From a virus: a stretch of 33,908 nucleotides of DNA. Under the pieces are notes generated by a model. The model worked only from the letters and a program-made list of their open reading frames with translations, ran no database searches and had not been told where the DNA came from. Positions 18,674 through 28,003 of the stretch are shown in pieces. Both the position numbers and the translations under genes were made by a program. Location: IMG/VR virus record IMGVR_UViG_3300030116_004105, positions 62,074 to 95,981 of that record; one strand, given 5' to 3'. Numbering within the stretch: position 1 is the stretch's first letter; each line of letters starts with the position of its first letter.

Positions 18674-20057
18674 CTCCGTATTTACCTCCGTATGCTACAG
18701 GAAAAATTCTATTTAAAAGATCTCTTTGAAGTCCTTGTTGAGATAAACTTGTTGCGGTACCAAGTATTTGTGATAAACCTTGACTAAATGCAGGTGCAGG
18801 ATTATTTTGCAGTGCAAATTGATCAGCCATCATTTCCCTTTGCATATTACCTTCCCGTGCTGCTGTTCTTTGTCCTATATTAAACAGATCTGTTTGTCTA
18901 TCACTTTGTGCTTGCATTTGTCCTACTTGAGATAGGAAGTTGGCAGCATTGCTTTGAGACTGATTAAGTCCTGCTTGGAAGTTAGCTCTTAATCCTGTGC
19001 CTGAAACTCCTGACCCTTCTAAACCTGCTCTTAAAGTTGCTAAAGATCTATCTTGTTGCCCTAAATAAGTTTTAATTAAAGGATTAAAGTCTTGGTAGTC
19101 TTGCATTTCTGGTACAATTGGATCATATTCTAACTCAGGCGCTTTTGCAAACAACCCTCTACCAATATTAAATAATCCAGGTAAGAACTGTGCAGCTGCT
19201 AATCCTGGAGACAATCCTGCCCCTTGAGCTAAAGCTGTAAAAGCAGCCCCTAACTGAGCCTCTTTAGGCTCTTGATCTATATTATTTTCTCTTTTAAATT
19301 CTTCTTGATCATCGAATAGATCTTTTACATCTTCCATGATTCTAGGACGCATTCTTTCTGCTGTATTTCTATCAGATGCTTCACCACCCATAGCCATAGT
19401 ATTTATCTCATCTAGTTCATTACCAAACTTAGCAGCCATGTCAGCATATGTAGCGCCTCTCATACCTCCTACTTTTAGTTTATCAGAGAATACATAAGAA
19501 GGGCCGTCACCTTTCATCTTAATACCAATACCACCTTCTGCATGCGATGGTCCACCAAGCATGTACATATTAGCACCCTTGTATTGTTTAGCTGTACCAC
19601 CGTTATACATTTTATTTACAGCTATATCACCTATAACAACTTCTCCACCTTCAGCTTCATAGTCTACATCCATAGATTTAGATTTAGATTTACCACCATA
19701 CTTTCTATCATCTATACCGCTATCCATATACTGCTGCATAAACATATCCATGTCTACCGCCGGACCAGTGTATTGCTTCCCAACCAAATTGAGATCTCTA
19801 ATCTCACCTTCAGTGTAAGGCTTTATTTTATTTCTTAGCTGTCTATTTAGCTGTAGGCGCTTCATCTCATCAAACATAAAACTAGGAAACATTGCATCTG
19901 CTAGCGCAGTACTATCTCTAGTAATAGCTTTTTGATAAGTTTCTAAATCATATGCAGGGTTACCTTCCATAAAATAGTTTGGCCCTTTGTACTGTAAATA
20001 GTCTGGTTGTTTTACAGGTGGATCCCCTCCGTTATCGTATTTATTTATTTTTTTCAT
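18666..20057 (-). CDS. Internal virion (cargo) protein with EGGE / SHAEGGI motifs
   Basis: I choose ATG at 20057 (463 residues, MKKINKYDNGG) over an in-frame TTG at 20066. Conserved-looking blocks are EAEGGEVVIGD (about 134-144), GGPSHAEGGI (about 168-177) and VFSDKLKV (about 189-196). I recall this set from structural proteins of crAss-like and other Bacteroidota phages, where its function is not known. A Gly/Ala/Leu-rich hydrophobic stretch (about 265-305) could be a membrane-active segment. The C-terminal half is rich in Gln/Asn/Ala (SQSNAANFLSQVGQMQAQSD) and probably helical. It sits between the large tail protein and the second cargo gene, so ejection with the DNA is likely (inference). 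No cysteine found by eye. Confidence 0.75.
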   Translation of the reverse strand: MKKINKYDNGGDPPVKQPDYLQYKGPNYFMEGNPAYDLETYQKAITRDSTALADAMFPSFMFDEMKRLQLNRQLRNKIKPYTEGEIRDLNLVGKQYTGPAVDMDMFMQQYMDSGIDDRKYGGKSKSKSMDVDYEAEGGEVVIGDIAVNKMYNGGTAKQYKGANMYMLGGPSHAEGGIGIKMKGDGPSYVFSDKLKVGGMRGATYADMAAKFGNELDEINTMAMGGEASDRNTAERMRPRIMEDVKDLFDDQEEFKRENNIDQEPKEAQLGAAFTALAQGAGLSPGLAAAQFLPGLFNIGRGLFAKAPELEYDPIVPEMQDYQDFNPLIKTYLGQQDRSLATLRAGLEGSGVSGTGLRANFQAGLNQSQSNAANFLSQVGQMQAQSDRQTDLFNIGQRTAAREGNMQREMMADQFALQNNPAPAFSQGLSQILGTATSLSQQGLQRDLLNRIFPVAYGGKYGVK

Positions 20058-20081
20058 AATTAGCAAATATATTCTATTTTA

Positions 20082-23000
20082 TTATCTTCGAGAAATTCTA
20101 AATAAGGTTTTTACGTAATGTAATAGTAGTTTAGTAGCGGAGTCTGAAGATAACAATACTTTTAAATATGTATCTCTGAATCTATAGCCTCCCCCTGTTC
20201 TTGGAACAGGTAATTTTGTTAACTTTTCTTTTACTTCTTTATATGGAAAATATGCAGGATTACTTTGACTAATTAATTCTACTAGTTTTGTAGCAGTAGA
20301 TGTTGAAAATATAGCCTCATTAATTATATCTTGCCCTGCTGTATCTGACTCTGCATACCATTCTAAATTATCAAATACTTTAGAATTTAAAGGATGCTTA
20401 TTTACTATAAACTCAATTTCAGTTTTAAAACTAGTATCATACCAAGTGCTAGAAAGATAAGAGTTATGCTCAAATAGTTCATCTCTTTTACTTTGAATTG
20501 GATTTACAGACAATAGATTAGTTGGAGCATTTATATACATAGGAGTGTAAAAAGAATATCTTGATGTAAACTTATTTATATCCTCACTAAATACTATTGT
20601 TTCTCCTGCATTTACTATACCAGGATCAAAGATACTATACAAGACTTCATTATTTTTATAGTCATATCCTAAAACTATTTTAGGAAAATTGTTTACAATC
20701 TCATCACTAGTTAAACTAAATAAAGATTTAACTCCATGTGTATCTGATATACTTTCTAGACCGTTTGCTCTAAAAGCATATGCTTTTTTATTATTTGAAT
20801 CAAACCAGTACAGTCCTCTAGGAGTTCCAACTACAGCTTTAAAAGAATTACACCCTATATTATTTGATATATACTGAAAGTCTTGTATAACAGATCCAGT
20901 TCCTAAAATAATAGAAGCTCCATCATTATCAACAACAGTAGACACAGGATTTATAGATAATTTACCAAATCCATAGTCTTGTAGAAAATACATTATGTCG
21001 TTATTAACGATTAACTTATTTATAGATCCTTTCAAACCTTCTAAATCTTTATAATTTTCAAGTCTAAATTTTCTCCAAGAATCCATTGCTGAGTTGTTTA
21101 TTTTTGCATCAGAGTATATAACTCTAGAATCAAATTTAGATGTCTCAACAAAGTTTAAAGGTTTAGGTAAAAACGCTTCAACATTATTTTCAATAGAGTA
21201 ACAAGTTTCTAAATCAAATGTATTTAGTTTAGTGTCTGTGTCTATATCCCAATCTGTTTTATTTGCAAAATGCCACCCTCCTCGTATTGTAGTATTGAAA
21301 TATGTTTCTACAGGAAAAGCATAACTAGTAGATTTAGTATCATAATATTCAGAAACAGGATCGTTTGTTGTGTTAAATAAGCCACCATCACCAATATCTC
21401 CTGACGCTCTTCTTATTTTTTCTATGTCGTACATAACAACATAAGTATCTCCTCCCCAAACATCATGTCTACCAAACTCATCTACTTGATCAGGTTCATT
21501 TATATTTATTAATGGCCCTGCTGGTATATAAAGATTATTTCTTCTTGCTTGCTCAGTGTTACCTCCATATTGAGCACTTAGTATTCTTTTTACAGAAGCT
21601 AAAATTTTACCTCTACCATTTTTAGCAATGTTTGTACTTGCAGTATTAAAAAATGCTGTGATTATAGGAGAATCTAGCGAGTCTAAATTAAAACCATATT
21701 CATCTAGTCTAACAAATAAAGTTTCTTCTCCTACACCAGTTACATAATGGTTGTTTGCTGTGATAGTGGTGCTTGAAAATGCTTTATTCCATAGTCCAAT
21801 GTTTGTTTCTTCATTATAGTTTGAAGTTTCTCCAAAAAAATCAGTTCCAGGTACATCAATATTTTCACCTGGCTCTAATTTTGTAGAGAACTCTACTCCT
21901 ATTTTTGAACTATCAAAAAAATCTGAATTAAGAGCTAATGTATGAGAACTAAATATAGCAGCTTCTCCTTTTGCTCCTCCTAAAAAATTATTATCAATTA
22001 CACCTGTAACACCCCCTATAAATTCTATGTAATTACAATTCCCTGCTGGGTAAGAATTACCAAATGCAAAGTCTGGAGAATCTATAGTAATATTTCTTCT
22101 GTGTGAGTCTGTAACTTGTGCAGCAGTTCCAGTACCACCTATAGGAGCTCCAATACCAGAACCAAAATCTCCAAAATCTTCTGGGTATCCTAAACGATTT
22201 CCAGTACTACTATTGTTAAATCCTATATATATGTGTTGTTGTTGCGCGTCCCACCATTGAGGCATAAAATTAATAACTCCTGTACCAAGAACTGTTCTAT
22301 CTCTATCTTTTCTTTCTACTCTAACAATTCTATAACCACTAATTTTATCTTCAAGCTCTTGGGGAATATTAACTGTAAACTTAATACCTAAAGCATATAA
22401 AGTATTTTTAGCAGAACTATTAAAATTATCATCATTAAAATTATAACTACTATTAACTTGATCATACCCGCCATTGTTATCAGGATCATAATATTCCATG
22501 TTTGCATAAGCGTTGATGTCACTTTCTGTATGATTATAATTAACTCCAGAACCAGTATCACTAGTTTGAGCTAATGTATAATTATATATCCCTCCGTACA
22601 ACCCGTCTTTGTGATCGTAGTCTCCATAGTTTGGAAACTTAATATCACCTATCCAATTTACAAATCCTGGATTACCGTATTTATCGTATAGTACAACCCC
22701 AAATCTATATATTTCATTTCTATGATACCCTACAAATTCAGATGCATTTCTTGGAGATTTATAATCTCCTTTAAAAAGAGTATCATCATCATCACATCCA
22801 GCTTGATAAAAGTTTGATTTAACAAAGGGAGCTTGATCAGGTATTGATGAAGATGAGTTACCATCTAATTGTTTTTTAAAAAATTCATACTCTACGTTTG
22901 GCCCTTCTCCACCTAAAGTTATTCCATCTTTTTTAAATTTATAATGTAGTTCTCCAGGAATAGCTTCTTCACTATCTATGTTATAAGGGTTAATAGCATC

Positions 23001-24281
23001 TATATTTTCTTGTTGTGAATAGGTAAAACTTCCTTGTAAGTTTATAGGATCAAAGTTTTCATCTACATATGTAGTCATTTCTCCATCAACTTCAGACTCT
23101 TCTAAACTGAGTCTTGGGTATTTTTCTCCATCAGGTCTTACATATCTATAAGCTCTAGCATTAAACTCTAAATCAAAAGCAGAATATTCTAATCCGCCCA
23201 TAAAAAGTCTATTATCTTTAGCTTCTATTGTTTTAACCTTAGATGGTAGATCTATTATTTCTGTTATTTCTTCTGCTAACAGAGCTTCTCCAATACTAGT
23301 TTCATGTATAATTTCTACTTCTGTAGAGTTTAATATAACTTCTTCTACTATATAAGCACTATTTATAGAATTTTTAGCTGTTCTATATATTGCTGCAAGT
23401 TCTAAAGAATCATAATCATCATCGATATTTTCTATACGTACATAAACAGCCTTATCAGTTGCATCTCCTGCAATTGTATTGCTGTATTCGTTTTGGTTTT
23501 CTGGATCTTCTTGGTAATTCCAGTACAAGGAACCATCTACTATATGTATACCATTAGATAACGGTGAGAATCTTGATACTAGTCCTTGTTTTGTTTTTAG
23601 CCTATACGCATACTGATATGTTCCTGCAATTAAGGCTCCACTACCATCAACTTTAGTTACTTTTGGAGAAGTAAAATTTACTGGAACATTTAAGGATAAC
23701 TCTTCTGCTGGTAAATTTTCTAATTCAGCAGATTTTATATTTAAAGTTCTAGCTGGATTTAAATTATCTGTCCAATAAACCCTTTGTATATTTTCAGATT
23801 CATATATACCTACAGCTTCAATAGGGTAGTCAAAATTAAAATTTAACTCCTCAGACACATATATTACTTGAGCTGCCTCACCATAATTATTTAAGTCAAC
23901 TGTATATATTAAATCTACCTTTACATCTTGTGCAAATATTCCACCCTCAAAAAGAGTTCCTGTTCCTATAGCATATAAGATTAATGTATTTCTTATTGTT
24001 GTGTGTCCTATTATAGATACGTCTAAATGTTGAAAGTCCTGAGCAATAGGTACAAATACTCCATTTATTAGGCTAAGTTCATAATTATAAGGATATAGGT
24101 ATCTAAGAGTTTTTATTTTTTCATTACCATCTACAGTAGCAGCTATTGCAGATTCTCCTTCACGTCCCCCAGAAACAATTCTTATATTTTTAGCATCTGT
24201 ATAAGATCCATCTTGTGGTATAGTAGAACCTAAATCTGATTGTAGGCCGTTTTGAAATGTATTTATATGCTGATCTTTCAT
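20082..24281 (-). CDS. Tail muzzle/nozzle-type protein (crAss-like 'stabilization' protein)
   Basis: A 1399-residue beta-rich protein expected to form the distal tail tube, comparable to T7 gp12, P22 gp10 and the muzzle of crAss-like phages. The N-terminus has the typical pattern IPQDGSYTDAKNIRIV. An internal block near residue 520 reads RNEIYRFGVVLYDKYGNPGF followed by NWIGDIKFP, which I recall from crAss-like members. The C-terminal part has repeated blade-like strands (IMYFLQDYGFGKLSINPVS, IILGTGSVI, RGLYWFDSNNKKAYAF, KIVLGYDYKNNEVLYSIFD) typical of the propeller-like portion. A GCDDDD stretch near residue 510 is strongly acidic. Four cysteines are seen, unlike the cargo proteins it would guide out. 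ATG overlaps the upstream gene's stop as TAATG. Confidence 0.8.
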   Translation of the reverse strand: MKDQHINTFQNGLQSDLGSTIPQDGSYTDAKNIRIVSGGREGESAIAATVDGNEKIKTLRYLYPYNYELSLINGVFVPIAQDFQHLDVSIIGHTTIRNTLILYAIGTGTLFEGGIFAQDVKVDLIYTVDLNNYGEAAQVIYVSEELNFNFDYPIEAVGIYESENIQRVYWTDNLNPARTLNIKSAELENLPAEELSLNVPVNFTSPKVTKVDGSGALIAGTYQYAYRLKTKQGLVSRFSPLSNGIHIVDGSLYWNYQEDPENQNEYSNTIAGDATDKAVYVRIENIDDDYDSLELAAIYRTAKNSINSAYIVEEVILNSTEVEIIHETSIGEALLAEEITEIIDLPSKVKTIEAKDNRLFMGGLEYSAFDLEFNARAYRYVRPDGEKYPRLSLEESEVDGEMTTYVDENFDPINLQGSFTYSQQENIDAINPYNIDSEEAIPGELHYKFKKDGITLGGEGPNVEYEFFKKQLDGNSSSSIPDQAPFVKSNFYQAGCDDDDTLFKGDYKSPRNASEFVGYHRNEIYRFGVVLYDKYGNPGFVNWIGDIKFPNYGDYDHKDGLYGGIYNYTLAQTSDTGSGVNYNHTESDINAYANMEYYDPDNNGGYDQVNSSYNFNDDNFNSSAKNTLYALGIKFTVNIPQELEDKISGYRIVRVERKDRDRTVLGTGVINFMPQWWDAQQQHIYIGFNNSSTGNRLGYPEDFGDFGSGIGAPIGGTGTAAQVTDSHRRNITIDSPDFAFGNSYPAGNCNYIEFIGGVTGVIDNNFLGGAKGEAAIFSSHTLALNSDFFDSSKIGVEFSTKLEPGENIDVPGTDFFGETSNYNEETNIGLWNKAFSSTTITANNHYVTGVGEETLFVRLDEYGFNLDSLDSPIITAFFNTASTNIAKNGRGKILASVKRILSAQYGGNTEQARRNNLYIPAGPLININEPDQVDEFGRHDVWGGDTYVVMYDIEKIRRASGDIGDGGLFNTTNDPVSEYYDTKSTSYAFPVETYFNTTIRGGWHFANKTDWDIDTDTKLNTFDLETCYSIENNVEAFLPKPLNFVETSKFDSRVIYSDAKINNSAMDSWRKFRLENYKDLEGLKGSINKLIVNNDIMYFLQDYGFGKLSINPVSTVVDNDGASIILGTGSVIQDFQYISNNIGCNSFKAVVGTPRGLYWFDSNNKKAYAFRANGLESISDTHGVKSLFSLTSDEIVNNFPKIVLGYDYKNNEVLYSIFDPGIVNAGETIVFSEDINKFTSRYSFYTPMYINAPTNLLSVNPIQSKRDELFEHNSYLSSTWYDTSFKTEIEFIVNKHPLNSKVFDNLEWYAESDTAGQDIINEAIFSTSTATKLVELISQSNPAYFPYKEVKEKLTKLPVPRTGGGYRFRDTYLKVLLSSDSATKLLLHYVKTLFRISRR

Positions 24282-25198
24282 TATCTATTAAAATTTCGTC
24301 TTATTTCTGGAGATACTTGAGTTGCAAAAAATGTTTCATGTGCATTTATATTAGGAAGCAATCGCATCACTTGATTCTTAATACCTTCTAACTGATCTAT
24401 ACTTGGCATCTTAGCTTTATTACCTGCTTGTCCTACATACCATTGCCACTCTTGTTCTGAGTGTTGGAATATATCAGATCTAAGTTCACCTCTTCTCCAA
24501 GCTATATAATCTATCTTCATTGTAAGATATTTTTTTATAGCTAGTTGGTAGCTTGTATCTTCAGGTATTAAAGGTAGGCCATCATCATCAGTTGGCACTG
24601 CTAAATATGCTATACAAACATTACCTTCTTTTACAGATAATGTAATATGATTATTATTTATATCAAAAGTAATTCTTCTATTTTCTTGGGCTCCTCCATT
24701 TCCTAAGTAAAATTCTTGAGTACCATCAGACATCAAGTTAAGATTCTCCATGTCTTCTAAGTCTCTGGCTTGATAGGAGTATGATTGAGTTTCCTCATCA
24801 TATGTAAGAACATCTTGCCCCCAGTTCCTTGTAATTATTTGCTCACTATTATAGTATAACCCTGAGCTCATATCTTCTTCTACGCCACAACAATCTCCTG
24901 ATAGTAAATGATGAAAGGTATTGCTGGCATACTCAGCAGGTCTACCATTTACAGCTATCTGTTCTAGTTGATAAAAATCACAAGGTAAATGCGCTCTGTA
25001 ATCTTTTATAGCAAGATCAGGATTGCTTTTATGTCCAGTTACTTTTCTTATGTATTGTCTAGGGTGCCCTATTAAGTTAAGAGCCTCTTCTGTCCACTGC
25101 ATACAATCAACCCACGGTAATTCAAATTGATAACCGTTGTCAGCATATACTTGCTCCATGATTGCTTTTAGTGATATATATTTTCCGTTTAGTGCCAT
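24281..25198 (-). CDS. Tail ring / adaptor protein candidate
   Basis: A 305-residue soluble protein just upstream of the muzzle gene and coupled to it (TAATG). The N-terminal half is helical (YISLKAIMEQVYADNGY, MQWTEEALNLIG), followed by beta segments with several cysteines (DCCGVEED), then a block reading CIAYLAVPTDDDGLPLIPED, and helices ending with W..Y...A..KAKMPSIDQLE. The block 'Y..(I/V)P.DEDG.PLIP' is one I associate with ring or gatekeeper proteins between portal and muzzle in crAss-like phages. This, its length, and its place next to the muzzle gene support a ring/adaptor role; the exact ring cannot be assigned. Earlier gene ends 15 bases before the ATG within an A-rich leader. Confidence 0.65.
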   Translation of the reverse strand: MALNGKYISLKAIMEQVYADNGYQFELPWVDCMQWTEEALNLIGHPRQYIRKVTGHKSNPDLAIKDYRAHLPCDFYQLEQIAVNGRPAEYASNTFHHLLSGDCCGVEEDMSSGLYYNSEQIITRNWGQDVLTYDEETQSYSYQARDLEDMENLNLMSDGTQEFYLGNGGAQENRRITFDINNNHITLSVKEGNVCIAYLAVPTDDDGLPLIPEDTSYQLAIKKYLTMKIDYIAWRRGELRSDIFQHSEQEWQWYVGQAGNKAKMPSIDQLEGIKNQVMRLLPNINAHETFFATQVSPEIRRNFNR

Positions 25199-25217
25199 AT
25201 TATTTTATTTTATTTAA
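25199..25217 (-). promoter_or_regulatory. A-rich translation leader before the ring/adaptor gene
   Basis: On the - strand, TTAAATAAAATAAAAT lies directly upstream of the ATG at 25198 and includes the TAA stop of the fibre gene. The identical 16-mer precedes the 610-residue cargo gene (18658-18673). No Shine-Dalgarno is present; A-rich leaders replace it in Bacteroidota. It may also be chance AT-richness. Confidence 0.4.
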
Positions 25218-27691
25218 GGTACAGAGTCATATTCTGCACTAGTTCCTAATAAAGTATTATAATCCCACTCTATTACTGTTGTTGCATATATAAATGTATT
25301 ACCCATTACATCTGCGCTAGCCTGTATTGATACTGCAAATTTTTCTGTACTTTCAAAATGTTTATCATTGCTAAATCCAAAGTGTAAAACATGGTTGTCA
25401 TCTGTAGATGTTATAGGTAAAACTTCAGACTCTTCTAAAGTCCAACTAGATAAACTTGTTCCAGAAGTGTTTGGACCTATAGAGTAAACTTTAACTGTAA
25501 GATCACCAGAACCTGTGACACTCATAATACTTAATGAAACAGAAACCACTCTACCATCGCATGGAGCTAGTAAAGCTACATCATCTTGATAAACTTGAGC
25601 TTGTTCAAATGTTGTACCATGTATAGGCATAAAAACTTCAGAAGTACCAAAATCATCTACAAAGTTAGTTGGAAATACTTGATACTGTTTACCTGTAATA
25701 CTTCCTGTAACATCTAAATTAGCCCTAACGTGAGTATTTGCACTACCATCAAATGTAATTGCTGCATTACCACTTGAATCTTTTATATCGTTACCTGCTA
25801 CAATTATATCTCCTGCAAAATAACTATCTCCAGAATGAATTTTAAGAGCATAATTATTAGTAATAGTTTGATTAGTACTTGCAAATGGAGCTCCTTTTAT
25901 AAATACAGTAGCAGCATCGGTAGTTGTTACAGATGCATTTGTAGCAAATAATCTAGGATTTTCAAAAGTTATATGATTGTAGGTACTTGCTGTTCCTGAT
26001 GCAGATGTAGCATTATCTGTTATATCCATAGCATCAACATGTATTGCTGCACCATCTGCGCTTGGTGTTACATTTCTATCACCGTCTAATATTATTCCCT
26101 TTTCAAATGTTTTAGTCCCAGTAAATGTTTGACTAGTAGATAAGTGTGCAGTATCTTGATCTAAATATGCACTAGCAATGGCAGTGCCTTGCCAAGTACC
26201 AGAACTTATTGTACCAACACCTGTAATATTAGATTGATTAGCGACTTGTAAAACCCCGCTGTTATCAGCAAATAAAGTAGAACCGACTACAATAGTACCA
26301 TTAATAGTAGTTACAGATGCCGCTCCATTACCTAAAGTAACATCTACTTCGTCTTCTACATTACCACTATCTAACTTTAAACCAGGCTGTAGTTCTCCAT
26401 CATGACTTGCTACACTAAGTGTTAATCTACCTTCTTCAGAACCATCTGCAGCTACTTGTATTTCACCTAATACTTGAGCATATGTATGTGGACCGTTTCC
26501 AGAATCATCTTCAGCATCAAATTTTATTACACCAATATCATCACCATCTGCTCCAGCTGTAGCTGTTCTATCAAATATAAGTGAAGGGGCTTCTGCGTCA
26601 GAATTAGTATTTGATATATACACTGCAGGCCTAGCACTAGTTGAAGAAGCAATAACAAAATTACTACCGTTAAAGGTAAGATTGTTATCTGCAGTCAAAG
26701 CACTTGTACCATTACCTCTTAAAATTTGACCGCTTGTAAATGTAGTAGAACCAGTACCACCGCTTCCTACAGGAACAGTACCGCCTGTTATTTCTTGACC
26801 TGATAAACTTAAATAATTTGTATTAGCTAATGTAACTGCATCATGATCCCTTGCTGCTATATCTACACCATCTACTGTTCCTGTAACAGTTATGTTACCA
26901 ACAAAATTAGCTGCTACATCTGTTAATGTTAAAATACGTGTAGCAGGATCACTGTGTTGAGTAGATCCGCTTGATACTGAGCTAGCAACAGAAAATCTTA
27001 TTTCTCCTGCATCAGCCTCTCCTGTACCTAATCCGCTATGAAATCTTAAGTTACCTCCATCTGAATTTGTACCTGAACCACTCCCTGCTCTAATAACGAG
27101 CTGTCCGCCTGCACCAGTTGAACTTTTACCTTTTCTTTGTATTGTTATTGAAGTAGAATCATCTCCTCCTAATTCTAAAATATCACTTCCAAAAGTCAAC
27201 TCAGACTCAGATGTAACAGTACCATCACCATCATCAGTTAGTAATTGATTAGCTGATCCGTTTACACCTGCGCCATGCAAGTCTGTAATATTGTCAGCAT
27301 GCACTGTTCCTGTACCACTTTGTGTTAAATCTGGAGGTATAGTATCAACAACTAAGTCTATAGTGCCATCGCTATCTTCATATGTAGCTGCTATTCTAGT
27401 CTCAGTATTTGATGTGAACATAGCTCCTACAATGTCTTGTATTTCTTCTTCAGTTTTTCCTCCACCCGAAGCATACTTAACAACATCACTACCATCCAAT
27501 ACAAGAAATTTAGTAGAACTAGATACATCACTCTGTACACCCTCTAATTTTATAGGGTCAGCAGCATCCTTCACATGTAATTTATGTGTAGGAACTTTTG
27601 TCCCAACACCCACTTTAAATAAAGTAAACATGTCAGAAGATTTAAGCCGTACCTGTTTCCAGAATGATATTATTTTATCTTTTATTGCCAT
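25214..27691 (-). CDS. Tail fibre / host-binding protein
   Basis: An 825-residue Gly/Ser/Thr/Asn/Asp-rich protein. It begins with a short basic helix (KDKIISFWKQVRLKSSD), then VGVGTKVPTHKLHV, a start often seen in fibre repeats, followed by collagen-free repeats such as TDLHGAGVNGSANQLLTDDG, GGTGSTTFTSGQILRGNGTS, ISSGTWQGTAIASAYLDQDT and LSTSQTFTGTKTFEKG. These are hallmark stretches of trimeric beta-fibre shafts of marine phages. The last 150 residues (from about VFPTNFVDDFG) form a more globular beta domain likely to bind the receptor. No intramolecular chaperone motif is seen. It lies between small structural genes and the ring/muzzle pair. It is separated from the upstream gene by one base (TAG T ATG). 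The fibre role is supported by composition and repeats; the receptor is unknown. Confidence 0.8.
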   Translation of the reverse strand: MAIKDKIISFWKQVRLKSSDMFTLFKVGVGTKVPTHKLHVKDAADPIKLEGVQSDVSSSTKFLVLDGSDVVKYASGGGKTEEEIQDIVGAMFTSNTETRIAATYEDSDGTIDLVVDTIPPDLTQSGTGTVHADNITDLHGAGVNGSANQLLTDDGDGTVTSESELTFGSDILELGGDDSTSITIQRKGKSSTGAGGQLVIRAGSGSGTNSDGGNLRFHSGLGTGEADAGEIRFSVASSVSSGSTQHSDPATRILTLTDVAANFVGNITVTGTVDGVDIAARDHDAVTLANTNYLSLSGQEITGGTVPVGSGGTGSTTFTSGQILRGNGTSALTADNNLTFNGSNFVIASSTSARPAVYISNTNSDAEAPSLIFDRTATAGADGDDIGVIKFDAEDDSGNGPHTYAQVLGEIQVAADGSEEGRLTLSVASHDGELQPGLKLDSGNVEDEVDVTLGNGAASVTTINGTIVVGSTLFADNSGVLQVANQSNITGVGTISSGTWQGTAIASAYLDQDTAHLSTSQTFTGTKTFEKGIILDGDRNVTPSADGAAIHVDAMDITDNATSASGTASTYNHITFENPRLFATNASVTTTDAATVFIKGAPFASTNQTITNNYALKIHSGDSYFAGDIIVAGNDIKDSSGNAAITFDGSANTHVRANLDVTGSITGKQYQVFPTNFVDDFGTSEVFMPIHGTTFEQAQVYQDDVALLAPCDGRVVSVSLSIMSVTGSGDLTVKVYSIGPNTSGTSLSSWTLEESEVLPITSTDDNHVLHFGFSNDKHFESTEKFAVSIQASADVMGNTFIYATTVIEWDYNTLLGTSAEYDSVP

Positions 27692-27692
27692 A

Positions 27693-28001
27693 CTAGCATC
27701 TACATCTCCAACGTCTTAATGACTGATTGATTCTTGAATTTCTATCTCTTGCTGTTTTAGCACTAGTTCTTCTTCTTTTCATACCACACATTCTAGAACA
27801 AAAAGACTTTCTTCTCTTTGCTGCTTTACTTCCTTTCTTTACATCACCAGTTACAGCGGTCTTTAGTTTTGATCCAGGGTTAGCTCTACGATAGGCTTTT
27901 ACACCTTTCTTGGTCATACCTGCGCCTTTTTTAGTAGGTCTAAAATTACCAGACTTTACACTAGTTTTTATACCCATACCTTTTCTTTTAGTTGCTGCCA
28001 T
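27693..28001 (-). CDS. Small very basic protein, DUF6321-like
   Basis: A 102-residue protein with about a third Lys/Arg. The blocks KKGAGMTKKGVKAYRRANPG, SKLKTAVTG and KGSKAAKRRKSFCSRM match a family I recall as DUF6321, found in phages and giant viruses of aquatic environments; its function is unknown. A Cys pair in FCSRMCGM and a C-terminal RCRC could bind zinc (inference). The extreme charge suggests binding nucleic acid, for example in genome packing, or association with the virion interior. It stops at TAG, one base before the fibre start. It starts 2 bases after the stop of the Thr/Arg-tailed gene. Confidence 0.75.
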   Translation of the reverse strand: MAATKRKGMGIKTSVKSGNFRPTKKGAGMTKKGVKAYRRANPGSKLKTAVTGDVKKGSKAAKRRKSFCSRMCGMKRRRTSAKTARDRNSRINQSLRRWRCRC

Positions 28002-28003
28002 AA

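Noticed and set aside
20064-20071. TATATTTG on the - strand, matching the Bacteroidota -7 box TAnnTTTG, just before the 463-residue cargo gene
   Set aside because: It lies only 6 bases from the ATG, which would give an almost leaderless transcript, and no good TTTG -33 box is at the right distance (only TTTC). It probably reflects AT-rich sequence.
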